A stretch of DNA of 64,000 nucleotides from Amycolatopsis granulosa (GCF_011758745.1 NZ_JAANOV010000001.1:5208001-5272000), one strand, 5' to 3'; counted from the stretch's first letter, positions 43,169-51,502 are shown. Translations and numbers: made by a program. The notes: generated by a model from the letters alone, not told the origin.

Positions 43169-44505
43169 GGCTTGTCCTCCTTCTTGGTGGTGCGGTTGTC
43201 GCGTTTGCGCTGGTAGATGGCTTCGGCGAGTTCGCGTTCGGCGTCGTCGGCGTGGCCGTTGCCGGTGTAGTTCCAGTGGTTGACGACGACCACGGACCCG
43301 GGGTCGAGGCCGAGGGTTTCGAGGGCGGCGTGGTGCTGGAAGGTCCGGCGGTCGCCGCGGAGCTGGGTGAAGGTCAGCGAGTAGCGCTGGCTTTTGGTGA
43401 GGAAGTGGCCGCGGAAGCCGAGCATGTGAGCCCAGCGCCGCAGGAAGACCAGATCCTCGTTCCCGCCGAGGTCCCACGCGACGATGATCATGCGTTTGGG
43501 ATGCGGGTGCACGGTCAGGTGCTCGATGTCGCGTTCGGACCGGACGCGCCGGTCGGGGGTCTCGCTGGTGGAGGTGCCCTTGGTGGCGTACTTGGCGATG
43601 TAGCCCGCCAGCGCCTGATCGGTCAGGTTGCCGTTCCCGTCCTCGACCTCGCCAGGCCGGTGGATCACGCGGATGTCGAGCTGCTGGCCCCAGGTGAAGG
43701 TGTGTTCCTCGGTGGCCCCGTCGAGTTCGAGGGTTTTGGTGACGTGCGCGGTCTGGGCGGCAGCGCGGACGGCGTGGTCGAGCAGATCGCTGTCGGCCCA
43801 GTCCGGGGCCGGGTCGTGGGGTCCGTCCGGGCCGTCGAGGCGGATGACGGCGTGGAAGTGGACGAGTCCGCGGCGCTGGTATTCGGCGACCTTGGCGTAG
43901 GACAGGCGGGCGTGGTGGGGGAAGTCCTTGACCCGGATCCCGGCGGCAGTAGCGAGTTCCCGGCGGAGACGGATCGTGAAGCGGTGCCACAGTTCCCCGG
44001 CGTGCCCTTGCCAGAGCACCGCGCCGCGGTAGTCGTAGGCGTCCGGGTCGATCGCGGTGCCCAGGCGGGGGTCGTCGGGGTGGTGGAAGGTGCCGCACGA
44101 GCACGGCCGCGGCTTGCCGTGCCGGGTCGTGGGGCGGGTGTGCACCGCGCCGAAGCTCGGGGCCGTCAGGGTGACGAACAGGCGCGGCTTGTGGGCCACG
44201 GCGGCGGGGATGGTTTTGCCTCCGGCGACTCCGGCGCGGATGAGCTGGAAGGCGTCTCCCGCGTAGCGGTCAGAGCACGCGGGGCAGACCGAGGCGCGGC
44301 GGTTGCCGCAGGGGGCGTAGATCGTTCCGGCGTGCCGGTCGAGGACGGTGCCGGTGGTGCGATCGATGAGCTTGCGGAAGCCGGAGAGGTGGACCGGCTT
44401 GAGGCACCCGCCGGTGGCCTCGACCCGTGCCCGCCAGGTGCGGTAGCCGGGTGCGCGAAGGCGGTGCTGGATGCGCGTAGCCAGGTCGGTGACCTCAGCG
44501 TTCAC
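43165..44505 (-). CDS. RepSA-type rolling-circle replication initiator
   Basis: 446 aa. Zinc-type pairs ACG/CPACSDRYAGDAF near residue 60. The HUH-like metal motif is RRGLVHFHAVIRLDG near 200, and a Tyr-containing IAKYATKGTSTSETPD follows near 295. WHRFTIRLRRELATAAGI and WAHMLGFRGHFLTKSQRYS are typical of AICE initiators. GTG 44505 has AAGGAGG 6 nt upstream. Expected to nick the element's double-strand origin for rolling-circle replication after excision. Confidence 0.9.
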   Translation of the reverse strand: MNAEVTDLATRIQHRLRAPGYRTWRARVEATGGCLKPVHLSGFRKLIDRTTGTVLDRHAGTIYAPCGNRRASVCPACSDRYAGDAFQLIRAGVAGGKTIPAAVAHKPRLFVTLTAPSFGAVHTRPTTRHGKPRPCSCGTFHHPDDPRLGTAIDPDAYDYRGAVLWQGHAGELWHRFTIRLRRELATAAGIRVKDFPHHARLSYAKVAEYQRRGLVHFHAVIRLDGPDGPHDPAPDWADSDLLDHAVRAAAQTAHVTKTLELDGATEEHTFTWGQQLDIRVIHRPGEVEDGNGNLTDQALAGYIAKYATKGTSTSETPDRRVRSERDIEHLTVHPHPKRMIIVAWDLGGNEDLVFLRRWAHMLGFRGHFLTKSQRYSLTFTQLRGDRRTFQHHAALETLGLDPGSVVVVNHWNYTGNGHADDAERELAEAIYQRKRDNRTTKKEDKP

Positions 44506-44541
44506 GGAGTGCCTCCTTGTCGTGCGGGGGTGCAACGAGGG

Positions 44542-44587
44542 CGAGGGACGGGCCGACCGGTGGGGGTGTCCGGTGGCCCGTCCCTCG
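44542..44587 (-). terminator. 13-bp perfect stem between SpdB-like gene and rep
   Basis: CGAGGGACGGGCC at 44542-44554 pairs with GGCCCGTCCCTCG at 44575-44587, loop 20 nt. No T run follows. It sits in the 116-bp gap before rep, so it could be an attenuator or a factor-dependent terminator limiting rep expression. Confidence 0.55.
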
Positions 44588-44621
44588 CAGGGATGCGCGG
44601 AGCGGGAGGTGTCCGCGCGGG

Positions 44622-45323
44622 TCAGGTGGTGACGGGGTGGTGGTTGACGCTGCTGTTCAGCTCGTCGACCAGGGCGGTGACCATCGCGTTGGGGAGCTTG
44701 ACCCCGGCGGTGATGTCGTCGGCGGTGACGGGCCGCCCGGCGGTGTGTGCGACTTCGGTGCTGCGGGTGACGGCGTCTCGCACGCTGGCGGGCAGTTTCG
44801 CCAGCGTCGATCCGGTGGTCCGGGGTGCTGGTGATTCGGCCGGCATCGGTGCGGGGGCCGGGCTCGGCATCGGTGCCGCCGTGGCCGTGGCCGTGGCCTG
44901 GGCTGGTGCGGGGCTGGTCTGTGGTCGGGTCGGGGCTCGGCGGAGGAGGAGCTTGACCACGACCAGGAATCCGAGGGCGGGCATGGCGGCAAGGAGCCAT
45001 CCACCGGGGGTGGGTTCGGCCAGGGCGACTTGTGCGGTCATCTGAATGCCGAATCCGGCGACCAGGACGGTCATGGGGAAGGTCAGGAGCTTGGTTTTTC
45101 CGTGCTGGTGGTCGCGGCGGACCTCGAACCCAGCCACGATGGCGATGCCCTCGATAACCACGGCGTCGGCCCAGGCGAGCCAGCCGGTTTGTCCGTGGTG
45201 GACGGCCCAGTCGTGGGTGTGGGTGAAGCCCGCGGCCCCGCCGATCCCACCGAGAACGACGGTGACCAGGACGCGGATCACGTCCACGAGGCTGCGGCGG
45301 CGCAGCGTGTCCACAACGGACAT
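44622..45323 (-). CDS. SpdB-like / DUF2637 membrane protein
   Basis: 233 aa. Four hydrophobic segments in residues 15-130 (VIRVLVTVVLGGIGGAAGF, AVVIEGIAIVAGFEVR, LLTFPMTVLVAGFGIQ, LLAAMPALGFLVVVKLLLR). Then a Pro/Ala-rich linker and a small C-terminal helical domain (TLAKLPASVRDAV, VTADDITAGVKLPNAM) that looks DNA-binding. DUF2637/SpdB proteins assist intramycelial plasmid spread with TraB. Confidence 0.8.
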   Translation of the reverse strand: MSVVDTLRRRSLVDVIRVLVTVVLGGIGGAAGFTHTHDWAVHHGQTGWLAWADAVVIEGIAIVAGFEVRRDHQHGKTKLLTFPMTVLVAGFGIQMTAQVALAEPTPGGWLLAAMPALGFLVVVKLLLRRAPTRPQTSPAPAQATATATAAPMPSPAPAPMPAESPAPRTTGSTLAKLPASVRDAVTRSTEVAHTAGRPVTADDITAGVKLPNAMVTALVDELNSSVNHHPVTT

Positions 45324-45344
45324 GGCCGGTGTCTCCTTTCGGTG

Positions 45345-45665
45345 CTAGGTGGCGGTGTTGAGGTAGCGGGCGTGGGAATCGAGCAGGGCGGCGAGGTAGC
45401 GAGCGAACGCAGGGGGCATGCACAGTTCCCACACCGCGGCGGGTTTGGCCGGAACTCCGTTGGCGCTGTCCGGGCGGTCCGCGTGGGTGACGCGGAGCCG
45501 GACCTCGCTGGCCGTGGTCAGCACGGCGGTGTTGCCCACGGCGATGCCGCAGAAACGGACCTGATCGACGCTGCGGTCGGGATAGACCCCGAGGCCCTCT
45601 TCCAGGAGCGTGACCGCGGTGTCCCACACGTCGGCATCCGGCGGCGGCACAGTGTCAGCGCTCAT
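45345..45665 (-). CDS. hypothetical AICE protein
   Basis: 106 aa, soluble. MSADTVPPPDADVWDTAVTL opening and a beta-rich middle (RFCGIAVGNTAVLTTASEVRL). No known motif. Its start overlaps the upstream stop by 4 nt, so it belongs to the transfer operon. In pSAM2 an activator Pra precedes rep, but I cannot show homology. Confidence 0.7.
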   Translation of the reverse strand: MSADTVPPPDADVWDTAVTLLEEGLGVYPDRSVDQVRFCGIAVGNTAVLTTASEVRLRVTHADRPDSANGVPAKPAAVWELCMPPAFARYLAALLDSHARYLNTAT

Positions 45666-45892
45666 CGGACGCTGTCCCGGCGGATGTTGGTGAGCTGGTG
45701 GGTGTATCCGGCGGCGTGGGCGCGCCACTCGCGGAACAGGCCCACGGTAATGATCACGAACAGGGTGAGGGTGATCGTGGCGGCGAGGGCGAAGCCCCAG
45801 AAGCCAGGGATCACGGCCCGTTCGATGACCAGGGCCAGGATGGTCAGGAGCGCGGTCTTGCTCCAGGACCACAGGAATCGCAGGGTGATCAC
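45662..45892 (-). CDS. hypothetical small membrane protein of the AICE
   Basis: 76 aa with two hydrophobic segments (FLWSWSKTALLTILALVIE and FWGFALAATITLTLFVIITV) and a basic tail. It resembles the small Spd-type proteins by size and layout only. GTG 45892 overlaps the upstream stop (GTGA); its own stop overlaps the next gene (ATGA). Confidence 0.7.
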   Translation of the reverse strand: MITLRFLWSWSKTALLTILALVIERAVIPGFWGFALAATITLTLFVIITVGLFREWRAHAAGYTHQLTNIRRDSVR

Positions 45893-46308
45893 GAGGCACC
45901 TCCGGTGCGGAGTTCGAGGGCGAGGCGGTACAGCTCGTCCGGGGTGACCGACTCGTGCCGTCCGAGGGGCAGGGTGATCAGCCGGGCGAGCGGGCGGTAG
46001 GACAGGCCGGTGAACACGCGGAAGGTGATGCCGTGCGGTCCGCGGCCGGTGAGGGTGACGTGGATGGGGCCGTCCTTGATCGTGCGGCTCCACGTGCCGG
46101 TGATGCCCGTGAGACGATGCGTCCAGATCAACAGCGCGCCGATGGCCTGGACGGGGTCACGGCCGACGTCGGGCTGGAAGTCCACCCGGTTCATGTCGGG
46201 AAACAGCATGATCGAGGCGGGTTCGGGGGCCGGGGTGGCGGCGACGTAGCGCATCACCGCCCCGGCGAGTTTGGGCACCGCGGACAGCGGTGACACAGCG
46301 GCGGTCAT
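45889..46308 (-). CDS. hypothetical AICE protein
   Basis: 139 aa, soluble. It contains VGRDPVQAIGALLIWTHRLTG and GPIHVTLTGRGPHGITFRVF. ATG 46308 is chosen over an ATG six codons upstream. Coupled to the downstream small membrane protein by a GTGA overlap. Unknown function. Confidence 0.7.
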   Translation of the reverse strand: MTAAVSPLSAVPKLAGAVMRYVAATPAPEPASIMLFPDMNRVDFQPDVGRDPVQAIGALLIWTHRLTGITGTWSRTIKDGPIHVTLTGRGPHGITFRVFTGLSYRPLARLITLPLGRHESVTPDELYRLALELRTGGAS

Positions 46309-46322
46309 GGCGGGGGAACTCC

Positions 46323-46532
46323 TCACCGGCGGGTGATGTTGCGTGCACGTTCGATGGCCCGGCGGGCTTCGACGAGGTGGTCTCGGGCCTTATCGATTTC
46401 CGCGTTGCGGAGGGCGGTGATTTCTTCGTTGGCGGCGGAGGTGTTGAAGCGCGGCATCGCCATGTCCCGCAGGGCGGTGGCGATGGCGTAGAGCGCGTCG
46501 GCGCAACGGTCTTCCCAGTCGATCTCGCGCAT
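46323..46532 (-). CDS. hypothetical small helical AICE protein
   Basis: 69 aa, almost wholly helical, charged C-terminal half (AEIDKARDHLVEARRAIER) suggests a coiled coil. It lies directly after traB on the same strand. A ribosome site (AAGGAG type) precedes the ATG. Unknown function. Confidence 0.65.
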   Translation of the reverse strand: MREIDWEDRCADALYAIATALRDMAMPRFNTSAANEEITALRNAEIDKARDHLVEARRAIERARNITRR

Positions 46533-46558
46533 GTGCGGACTCCTTTCTGGACTGTGGC

Positions 46559-48007
46559 TCAGGCGGCGAAGGGGACGACGACGCCGTCCGGGCCGTCTTT
46601 CGGGTCTTCATGGGTGGGGGTGCAGGTGCGGACGAGTTCGGTGATGTCGTCGTCGGTGACCAGCCCGGCGCGGACGCGGATAGGGGTGCGGGTCTTCTCG
46701 GCGACGCGGTAGCCGATCCCGGCGTAGTCCTCGGTGACCGGGATTTCATCGGCCAGCGCACCTCGGAGTCGGGCGTTCTCCCCGAGCACGAGGTTGACGT
46801 AGTCGGAGGAGGTGGTGCGCAGGCAGATGCGGATGGTGAACAGGTCCCGGACCGGCACGATGTCCTTGGTGGGTTCCTGCACGTAGGCGGCGACGGAGAA
46901 CCCGGCGGCGCGGCCCTGGGTGAGGATTTCGCCCAGGAGCTTGTTGACCTGCATGGTGACCTGGCGTCCGCCCAGCGCGGTGAGCATGGCGAGTTCGTCG
47001 ATCATCAGCACGTCGAGCGGGGTTTCGCGGGAGACCTCGACCTTGCGCAGCCCCTGGGACCGCAGGACTTCCTGGCGGTGCTTCATCGCGTCGCGGAACT
47101 CGGTGATCAGGGCGAGCATGGCGTCCACTTCGTCGATGACCTCGCCGTCCTCCTCCAGGGCTTTGGCCGGGTCGGCGGAGGTGGCGTAGCGGTAGAACAG
47201 CGGCTTGCCCTGTTCGGTCTCCATGCCGCCCTTGGGGTCGACCATCCAGATCCGGACCAGGCCCTCGCGGATCATCGGCCCCATGGCCCGCAGCGGGTTC
47301 CACAGCAGCCCGCCCTTACCGGAGCCGGTGGCGCCGTGCACGAGCCAGTGGTGCCCGAGGAGCGGTTCGGTCCACGCCTGGCCGCGTTCGGTGTCGCCCA
47401 GCTCGATCGCGGACAGGTCCACCTCGTGGGGCTCGTCAGGGATCTCCACGGCCGGCACGATCTCGGCGAAGGGGTTGCCGTAGACGGCGGTGATCGTGAT
47501 CAGGCGGGGTTTGGTCTTCTCGATCGCCAGTACATCCGCGCCGAGAGCAGAGGCGAGGGTTTCCTGCTGGTCCTGGAAAGTGCGCACGGACTGACCCCGG
47601 CACAGCTTGACCTCGATCACGTCGATCGACGGTGACGGCGAGGACACCTTGACGACGCGGGGGACGTGCCACCCGCCGGTGCGGCGGTCCTGGACGGTCA
47701 GCTCGCAGGCGTCGAGGTTCCGGCGCCAGGCGTAGCCGTGGTAGCGGGTCCAGCGGCGGCGCACCGCGCGAAGCCGTGGGGCGGCGTAGCGGTGATAGCT
47801 GTCCGGGTCGGTGCGGCACCACACCAGCCCGCTGGCGAGAATGCCGGCCGCGATGCCGCCCGTGGTGACCGGTCCCAGCTCGATCATGCTGGTGGTGACG
47901 GCGGCCGGGGTGGCGAGGAAGCCGGGGTGGCGGGCCAGCCACAGCGCTCCGCGAGCCTCCACGCCGCGCTGCTTGCCGGAGGGGCGGTTCTGGTTTCGGG
48001 TAGACAT
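46559..48007 (-). CDS. traB: TraB/FtsK-SpoIIIE-type DNA translocase of the AICE
   Basis: 482 aa. Two N-terminal hydrophobic stretches around residues 25-55 (VTTSMIELGPVTTGGIAAGILASG region). Walker A HGATGSGKGGLLWNP near 228 and Walker B DVLMIDELAMLTALGG near 330. QGRAAGFSVAAYVQEPTKDIVP is the motif III/arginine region. TraB hexamers move double-stranded DNA between mycelial cells in Streptomyces-type conjugation. First large gene of the transfer operon. Confidence 0.92.
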   Translation of the reverse strand: MSTRNQNRPSGKQRGVEARGALWLARHPGFLATPAAVTTSMIELGPVTTGGIAAGILASGLVWCRTDPDSYHRYAAPRLRAVRRRWTRYHGYAWRRNLDACELTVQDRRTGGWHVPRVVKVSSPSPSIDVIEVKLCRGQSVRTFQDQQETLASALGADVLAIEKTKPRLITITAVYGNPFAEIVPAVEIPDEPHEVDLSAIELGDTERGQAWTEPLLGHHWLVHGATGSGKGGLLWNPLRAMGPMIREGLVRIWMVDPKGGMETEQGKPLFYRYATSADPAKALEEDGEVIDEVDAMLALITEFRDAMKHRQEVLRSQGLRKVEVSRETPLDVLMIDELAMLTALGGRQVTMQVNKLLGEILTQGRAAGFSVAAYVQEPTKDIVPVRDLFTIRICLRTTSSDYVNLVLGENARLRGALADEIPVTEDYAGIGYRVAEKTRTPIRVRAGLVTDDDITELVRTCTPTHEDPKDGPDGVVVPFAA

Positions 48008-48147
48008 CGGTGCGTGTTCTCCTCGGGTGAGCGGGCAGCAGAAGGGCCGTGAACCCGCCCGCGGTGCTCTGCGGAGGGGGTCACGGCCCAGCTACGGCCC
48101 GATGTGTGGTTGTGGTGTGCACGGTCAACGGCGGTCGGTGCGAGGGG

Positions 48148-48363
48148 TTAGCGGCGCCGCCTGGCCTTGACCGGGTTGTCGCTGAACAGGGGCTTGGCGG
48201 ACTCCAGGAGCACGGTGGCGTTGGCGACCGAACGCGCGAGCTTGTCGTGGTCCTTCTTGAATCCGGCGTAGCGGATCGGCATACCTTTCATCGAGTTCCG
48301 CAGCAGGCGCATGGCCTTGTCCACGTCCTCGATCCGCCGGTCCACCTGGTGAGTAGCGCCCAT
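48148..48363 (-). CDS. hypothetical small AICE protein
   Basis: 71 aa, helical, Lys/Arg-rich end (DNPVKARRRR). Contains VDKAMRLLRNSMKGMPIRYA. No motif. Encoded 140 bp before traB on the same strand, with GGAAAGGA-like ribosome site. Unknown. Confidence 0.6.
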   Translation of the reverse strand: MGATHQVDRRIEDVDKAMRLLRNSMKGMPIRYAGFKKDHDKLARSVANATVLLESAKPLFSDNPVKARRRR

Positions 48364-48399
48364 GAACGCAGTCCTTTCCTTGATCGGTCGGTGAGTGCC

Positions 48400-48690
48400 T
48401 CAGACCCGCCAGGTGCGGGAGACGAGTTCGGCCTTGTACTTGACCGACTCCGCGCGCAGGGTGTCCAGGTCATCGGAGGCGGTCCGGATGGCCTTGGTGA
48501 TCTCGTCCTTGCTCGGGACCTGCCAGCCCTCGAACCGCCCGCCCTCCTTGCGATCGGACAGCTTCCGGGCCAGCGCGGTCAGCTCGTCCACCGCAATGCG
48601 CACCGTGTTGATCGCGTTCTCGAAATCGTGGTAGCGCTTGCGGGCATGCTCGTTAACCGTTTGCGACTGCACGAAGAGTCTTCCTTCCAT
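48400..48690 (-). CDS. hypothetical helical AICE protein
   Basis: 96 aa, largely helical (ENAINTVRIAVDELTALARK, EITKAIRTASDDLDTLRAES), likely coiled coil. Overlaps the upstream gene's 3' end by 38 bp in another frame. Unknown function. Confidence 0.6.
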   Translation of the reverse strand: MEGRLFVQSQTVNEHARKRYHDFENAINTVRIAVDELTALARKLSDRKEGGRFEGWQVPSKDEITKAIRTASDDLDTLRAESVKYKAELVSRTWRV

Positions 48691-49051
48691 TCAACGGGGC
48701 TAGATTGCGCCACAGGCGCGCTTTCTCCTTCGCCGCGCGAGACACCAGGATCGAATTCCCCGACCCCTCTCGCCCGTGGTAGCGGTAGCTGTGGTTCCCT
48801 CCTTTCGTGAGCCATTTCGCGTCCAGAAGCTGATGAACAGCTTCCGCTTCGTGGGCGGGGGCGGGCGTGATGTCGGTCTTCGACTCGACCCGAAACACCC
48901 GCTCCGCCGGACCCACCAGCGCGTAACCGCTCGACTCGGCAACCGCGAGAACCCTTTCCACCAGATCCATGTCATTCACTGGAACCCGCTGCGGCTTGTG
49001 CGGCGGGGGCGGTTCCACGATGTTGCCGAACAGGTCCTCCTGGCCGGTCAC
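48653..49051 (-). CDS. hypothetical AICE protein
   Basis: 132 aa from GTG 49051. VNDMDLVERVLAVAESSGYA and EAEAVHQLLDAKWLTKGGNH suggest a winged-helix-like domain with a following positively charged YRYHGREGSGNSI. It may bind DNA, but this is a guess. GTGA overlap with the tiny upstream membrane gene. Confidence 0.6.
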   Translation of the reverse strand: MTGQEDLFGNIVEPPPPHKPQRVPVNDMDLVERVLAVAESSGYALVGPAERVFRVESKTDITPAPAHEAEAVHQLLDAKWLTKGGNHSYRYHGREGSGNSILVSRAAKEKARLWRNLAPLNGRKTLRAVANG

Positions 49052-49179
49052 GAGGCACGCACCGGAAGCGCGAGCAGCGCGCTCGCGACGAGCGTGGCGA
49101 TCCCGATCACCGGCACCGCGACCGTCAGACAGCCCACGATCACCAGCCACAGCAGGCCGCCCATCCTGTGTGCGATCAC
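49048..49179 (-). CDS. tiny single-pass membrane protein of the AICE
   Basis: 43 aa, one helix (GLLWLVIVGCLTVAVPVIGI). Start GTG 49179 has GAGGAG 5 nt upstream. Stop overlaps the next GTG. Position between the KorSA-type control region and tra genes is typical of AICE spread genes. Confidence 0.55.
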   Translation of the reverse strand: MIAHRMGGLLWLVIVGCLTVAVPVIGIATLVASALLALPVRAS

Positions 49180-49180
49180 G

Positions 49181-49291
49181 TCACTCCTCCCCTCGAATGA
49201 GCCACTGGGCACCGGCACTCCGCTTCGGGCCGTACGGGTCGAACGTGGACAGGCCTTCGAAGATATCCGGGCAGAACTCCCGATTCTGCAC
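49181..49291 (-). CDS. very small AICE protein, 36 aa
   Basis: GTG 49291 with GGAGAGGAG 8 nt upstream. Reads QNREFCPDIFEGLSTFDPYG then KRSAGAQWLIRGEE. Its end supplies the GAGGAG ribosome site of the next gene, which starts 1 bp later. Coding status inferred from these signals only. Confidence 0.45.
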   Translation of the reverse strand: MQNREFCPDIFEGLSTFDPYGPKRSAGAQWLIRGEE

Positions 49292-49426
49292 AACAACCAC
49301 TCCTCTCCATTGTCGGTAAAACACCAAGATTCCCGGAATAAGGCGCCGGGAACCAAGGCGCGTCACCGTAAATAGGCGCGATTTTGGGCATAGCTCGGCT
49401 CACTATGTAATTCTCAAACAACGGAT

Positions 49427-49510
49427 GAGTGCGCTGGCCCGACTCGAACGGGCAGCCGCCCACACGGGCAGCGCTCCAGGGCGTTGATGCGCTCTCGCTA
49501 CCGGACGCCC
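49427..49510 (-). other. tRNA-like 3' half (T arm plus long variable-type hairpin)
   Basis: On the minus strand a T arm is exact: GCCCG, loop TTCGAGT, CGGGC at 49435-49451. Before it is a 6-bp hairpin CTGCCC-GTGT-GGGCGG, like a class II variable arm. No matching 5' acceptor strand or good anticodon stem was found. Either a degenerate tRNA or a tRNA mimic; low confidence. Confidence 0.3.
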
Positions 49511-49526
49511 GCCGGTCCATGCAGGG

Positions 49527-49910
49527 CTACGCGGCGGACGACAGACCGCGCTGCCCAGCAGGCTTCAACCCGTCGGCCTTGAACCACAGACCCGAGGCGG
49601 TGATGCGCCCGTTGTCGTCCCGCATCTCGTAGGTGTTGAGCACCGGGTTGATCAGCTCGACATAACCGCCCTCGTCGAACCCGTCACCCGGGTCCGCCGC
49701 GAGATTGACGCGAATCTCCTCACCCTTGCCTGGGCGCTTGCCCGGCTGAGCGACCGGCTTGGCGAACAGCACCACCACGAACTGAACCTCACCCTGACGG
49801 TTCGTCACCGTCTCCAGCTCCCCGGTCCGCGGGTTCTCCCGCATCTTCACCGTCGGAGCCTCCGTCACCATCAGCCGGTAGTTGCCCAGGTTGATCGAGA
49901 TGTCCTGCAT
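49527..49910 (-). CDS. conserved hypothetical AICE protein
   Basis: 127 aa. MQDISINLGNYRLMVTEAPT opening, then KMRENPRTGELETVTNRQGE, VQFVVVLFAKPVAQPGKRPG and EEIRVNLAADPGDGF. It is beta-rich and resembles a protein often seen beside the GntR repressor of AICEs (recalled, not searched). First gene left of the repressor operators, so it should be repressed by the GntR protein and may be the first transfer-region gene. Confidence 0.7.
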   Translation of the reverse strand: MQDISINLGNYRLMVTEAPTVKMRENPRTGELETVTNRQGEVQFVVVLFAKPVAQPGKRPGKGEEIRVNLAADPGDGFDEGGYVELINPVLNTYEMRDDNGRITASGLWFKADGLKPAGQRGLSSAA

Positions 49911-49943
49911 CGCTGTCGTCCTCCAAGTGAGCAGCTCGATTAG

Positions 49944-49993
49944 AACTATCTCTATTGAACACTGTCGACGGTCCGCTGTCAATAGAGATGGTT
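49944..49993. promoter_or_regulatory. inverted operator pair between the 127-aa gene and the GntR repressor
   Basis: AACTATCTCTATTGA at 49944-49958 and its reverse complement with one change, TCAATAGAGATGGTT, at 49979-49993; a partial third copy (TCTATTGATGG) follows at 49993. The AT-rich sites lie in the 157-bp divergent region, just upstream of both starts. Likely KorSA-type operators for autoregulation and control of the transfer operon. Confidence 0.65.
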
Positions 49994-50067
49994 CTATTGA
50001 TGGTTGTCGCTGGTCAGGGGCAGTAGGGATAGACTTATCGCTCCGACGTCGGACAGGAGCAAGGTCT

Positions 50068-50832
50068 ATGAGCACGGGCTACCGGGAGGTCGCTGCCGCC
50101 CTGCGGGAGGCGATCCAACGCGGCGACTACCCGCCGGAGAGCACGCTGCCGAAGCAGAACGAGATCGCGCAGGAGTTCGGCGTCAACGTCAACACGGTGC
50201 GCAAGGCAGTGGGTCTGCTTGAGGCGGAAGGCTTGGTCACCCCGGTACGCCGGAAGGGCACCGTGGTCCGGCCCCGGCCGCCCATGCGCCGCCTCGGTGT
50301 GGAGCGGTACGCCAAGAGCAAGTGGAAGTTCGGCCTGGTCGCCTTCGCTGCCGACCGGGAAGCGTCGGGCCAGTCGTGGAAGCGCGAAGACCAGACCAAC
50401 CACGTGGACAAGGTGCCGGCCACTGCGCAGGTCGCGGAGGCACTCGGCGTCGACGTGGATTCGCCCGTCTACGCCCGAGCGCGCCTGGTCAAGCAGGACG
50501 GCAGGCCAACCCACACCCTGACCAGCTTCTACCGGCCTGAGCACGTCGAGAACACGCCTATCGTCGATCCGAAGCCGGGAACGGCGACCCCGGGCGGCGG
50601 ATTCGCGGTGCTGACCTTGCAGGGGCTCGAGCCCGACCACATGACCGAGACCTTCCACGCCCGGATGCCCACCCCGGATGAATCCGCGGAGCTGGAGCTC
50701 CCCGCGGGGGAACCGGTCGTCGTGCTGCACCGGACTACCTACACTGCCGACGATGTCGCCATCGAGTTCGCCGAAGGCATCCACGCCGCGTCCCGGTTCG
50801 CCTGGACCTATTCGTTCACGATCCCCGATTGA
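50068..50832 (+). CDS. GntR-family (UTRA) repressor, KorSA-like
   Basis: 254 aa. Winged helix: REAIQRGDYPPESTLPKQNE then FGVNVNTVRKAVGLLEAEGL then RRKGTVVRPRPP. UTRA domain from residue 90 with VYARARLVKQDGRPTHTLT and ETFHARMPTPDESAEL. In pSAM2 KorSA represses transfer and replication activation. ATG 50068 is preceded by AGGAGCAAGG. Divergent from the 127-aa gene across palindromic operators. Confidence 0.9.
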   Translation: MSTGYREVAAALREAIQRGDYPPESTLPKQNEIAQEFGVNVNTVRKAVGLLEAEGLVTPVRRKGTVVRPRPPMRRLGVERYAKSKWKFGLVAFAADREASGQSWKREDQTNHVDKVPATAQVAEALGVDVDSPVYARARLVKQDGRPTHTLTSFYRPEHVENTPIVDPKPGTATPGGGFAVLTLQGLEPDHMTETFHARMPTPDESAELELPAGEPVVVLHRTTYTADDVAIEFAEGIHAASRFAWTYSFTIPD

Positions 50833-50839
50833 GGCTCCG

Positions 50840-51502
50840 ATGACCGCTCACGCGACCCTGCCCGGCGACGTGCTCGAGGACGCCGAGATCCTTTGGCGCT
50901 TCCACCGCCTAGACGACGAGCTCCGGCCCGTGGACGTCGCGATCGGCCTTGGCAGCCACGATGGGACTGTCCCGGTCTACGCTGCCGAGCTCTACCACCG
51001 CGGCCTGTTCCCGTGGCTCGTCTTCACCGGCGCCAACGCCCCCACCACAGTGGAGAGGTTTCCCCGCGGCGAGGCCATCCATTACCGGGAAATCGCCCTT
51101 GAACATGGCGTTCCGGAATCCGCGATCCTCGTTGAGCCAAAGGCCCGGCACACCGGGGAAAACATCGACCTCACTCGCGAACTACTCGCCGCCCACGGCA
51201 TCCAAGTCCAATCCGCGCTGATCGTGTGCCGCCCCTACCAACAGCGGCGTGCCTACGCGACAGCCAAGCGACGGTGGCCCGAAATCAACATCCTCTGCTC
51301 AGCCATCCCGCAAGGACTCGGCGAGTACCTCCAGACCATCGGCGACCCGAACCGCGTGGTGAACATGCTCGTGGGCGACACCCAGCGACTCACCATTTAC
51401 GCCGACACCGGCGACGCCATCCCCCAGGAGATCCCGCCGGAAGTGGCGCACGCGTACGAGCGGCTTGTCAGCAAGGGCTACACCCAACGCCTCATCCGGT
51501 AG
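50840..51502 (+). CDS. YdcF/DUF218-family protein
   Basis: 220 aa. DVAIGLGSHDGTVPVYAAEL near residue 35, WLVFTGANAPTTVERFPRGE near 60, and VEPKARHTGENIDLTRELL near 95 are the ElyC/SanA/YdcF pattern. No membrane segment, so cytosolic. Starts 8 bp after the repressor. pSAM2 has the Nudix protein Pif in a similar place for transfer immunity; this gene may take that role (inference). Confidence 0.82.
   Translation: MTAHATLPGDVLEDAEILWRFHRLDDELRPVDVAIGLGSHDGTVPVYAAELYHRGLFPWLVFTGANAPTTVERFPRGEAIHYREIALEHGVPESAILVEPKARHTGENIDLTRELLAAHGIQVQSALIVCRPYQQRRAYATAKRRWPEINILCSAIPQGLGEYLQTIGDPNRVVNMLVGDTQRLTIYADTGDAIPQEIPPEVAHAYERLVSKGYTQRLIR

Noticed and set aside
45345-45665. Pra-type replication activator of pSAM2
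   Set aside because: Position and size would fit, but I see no sequence feature that supports homology, so it is left as hypothetical.
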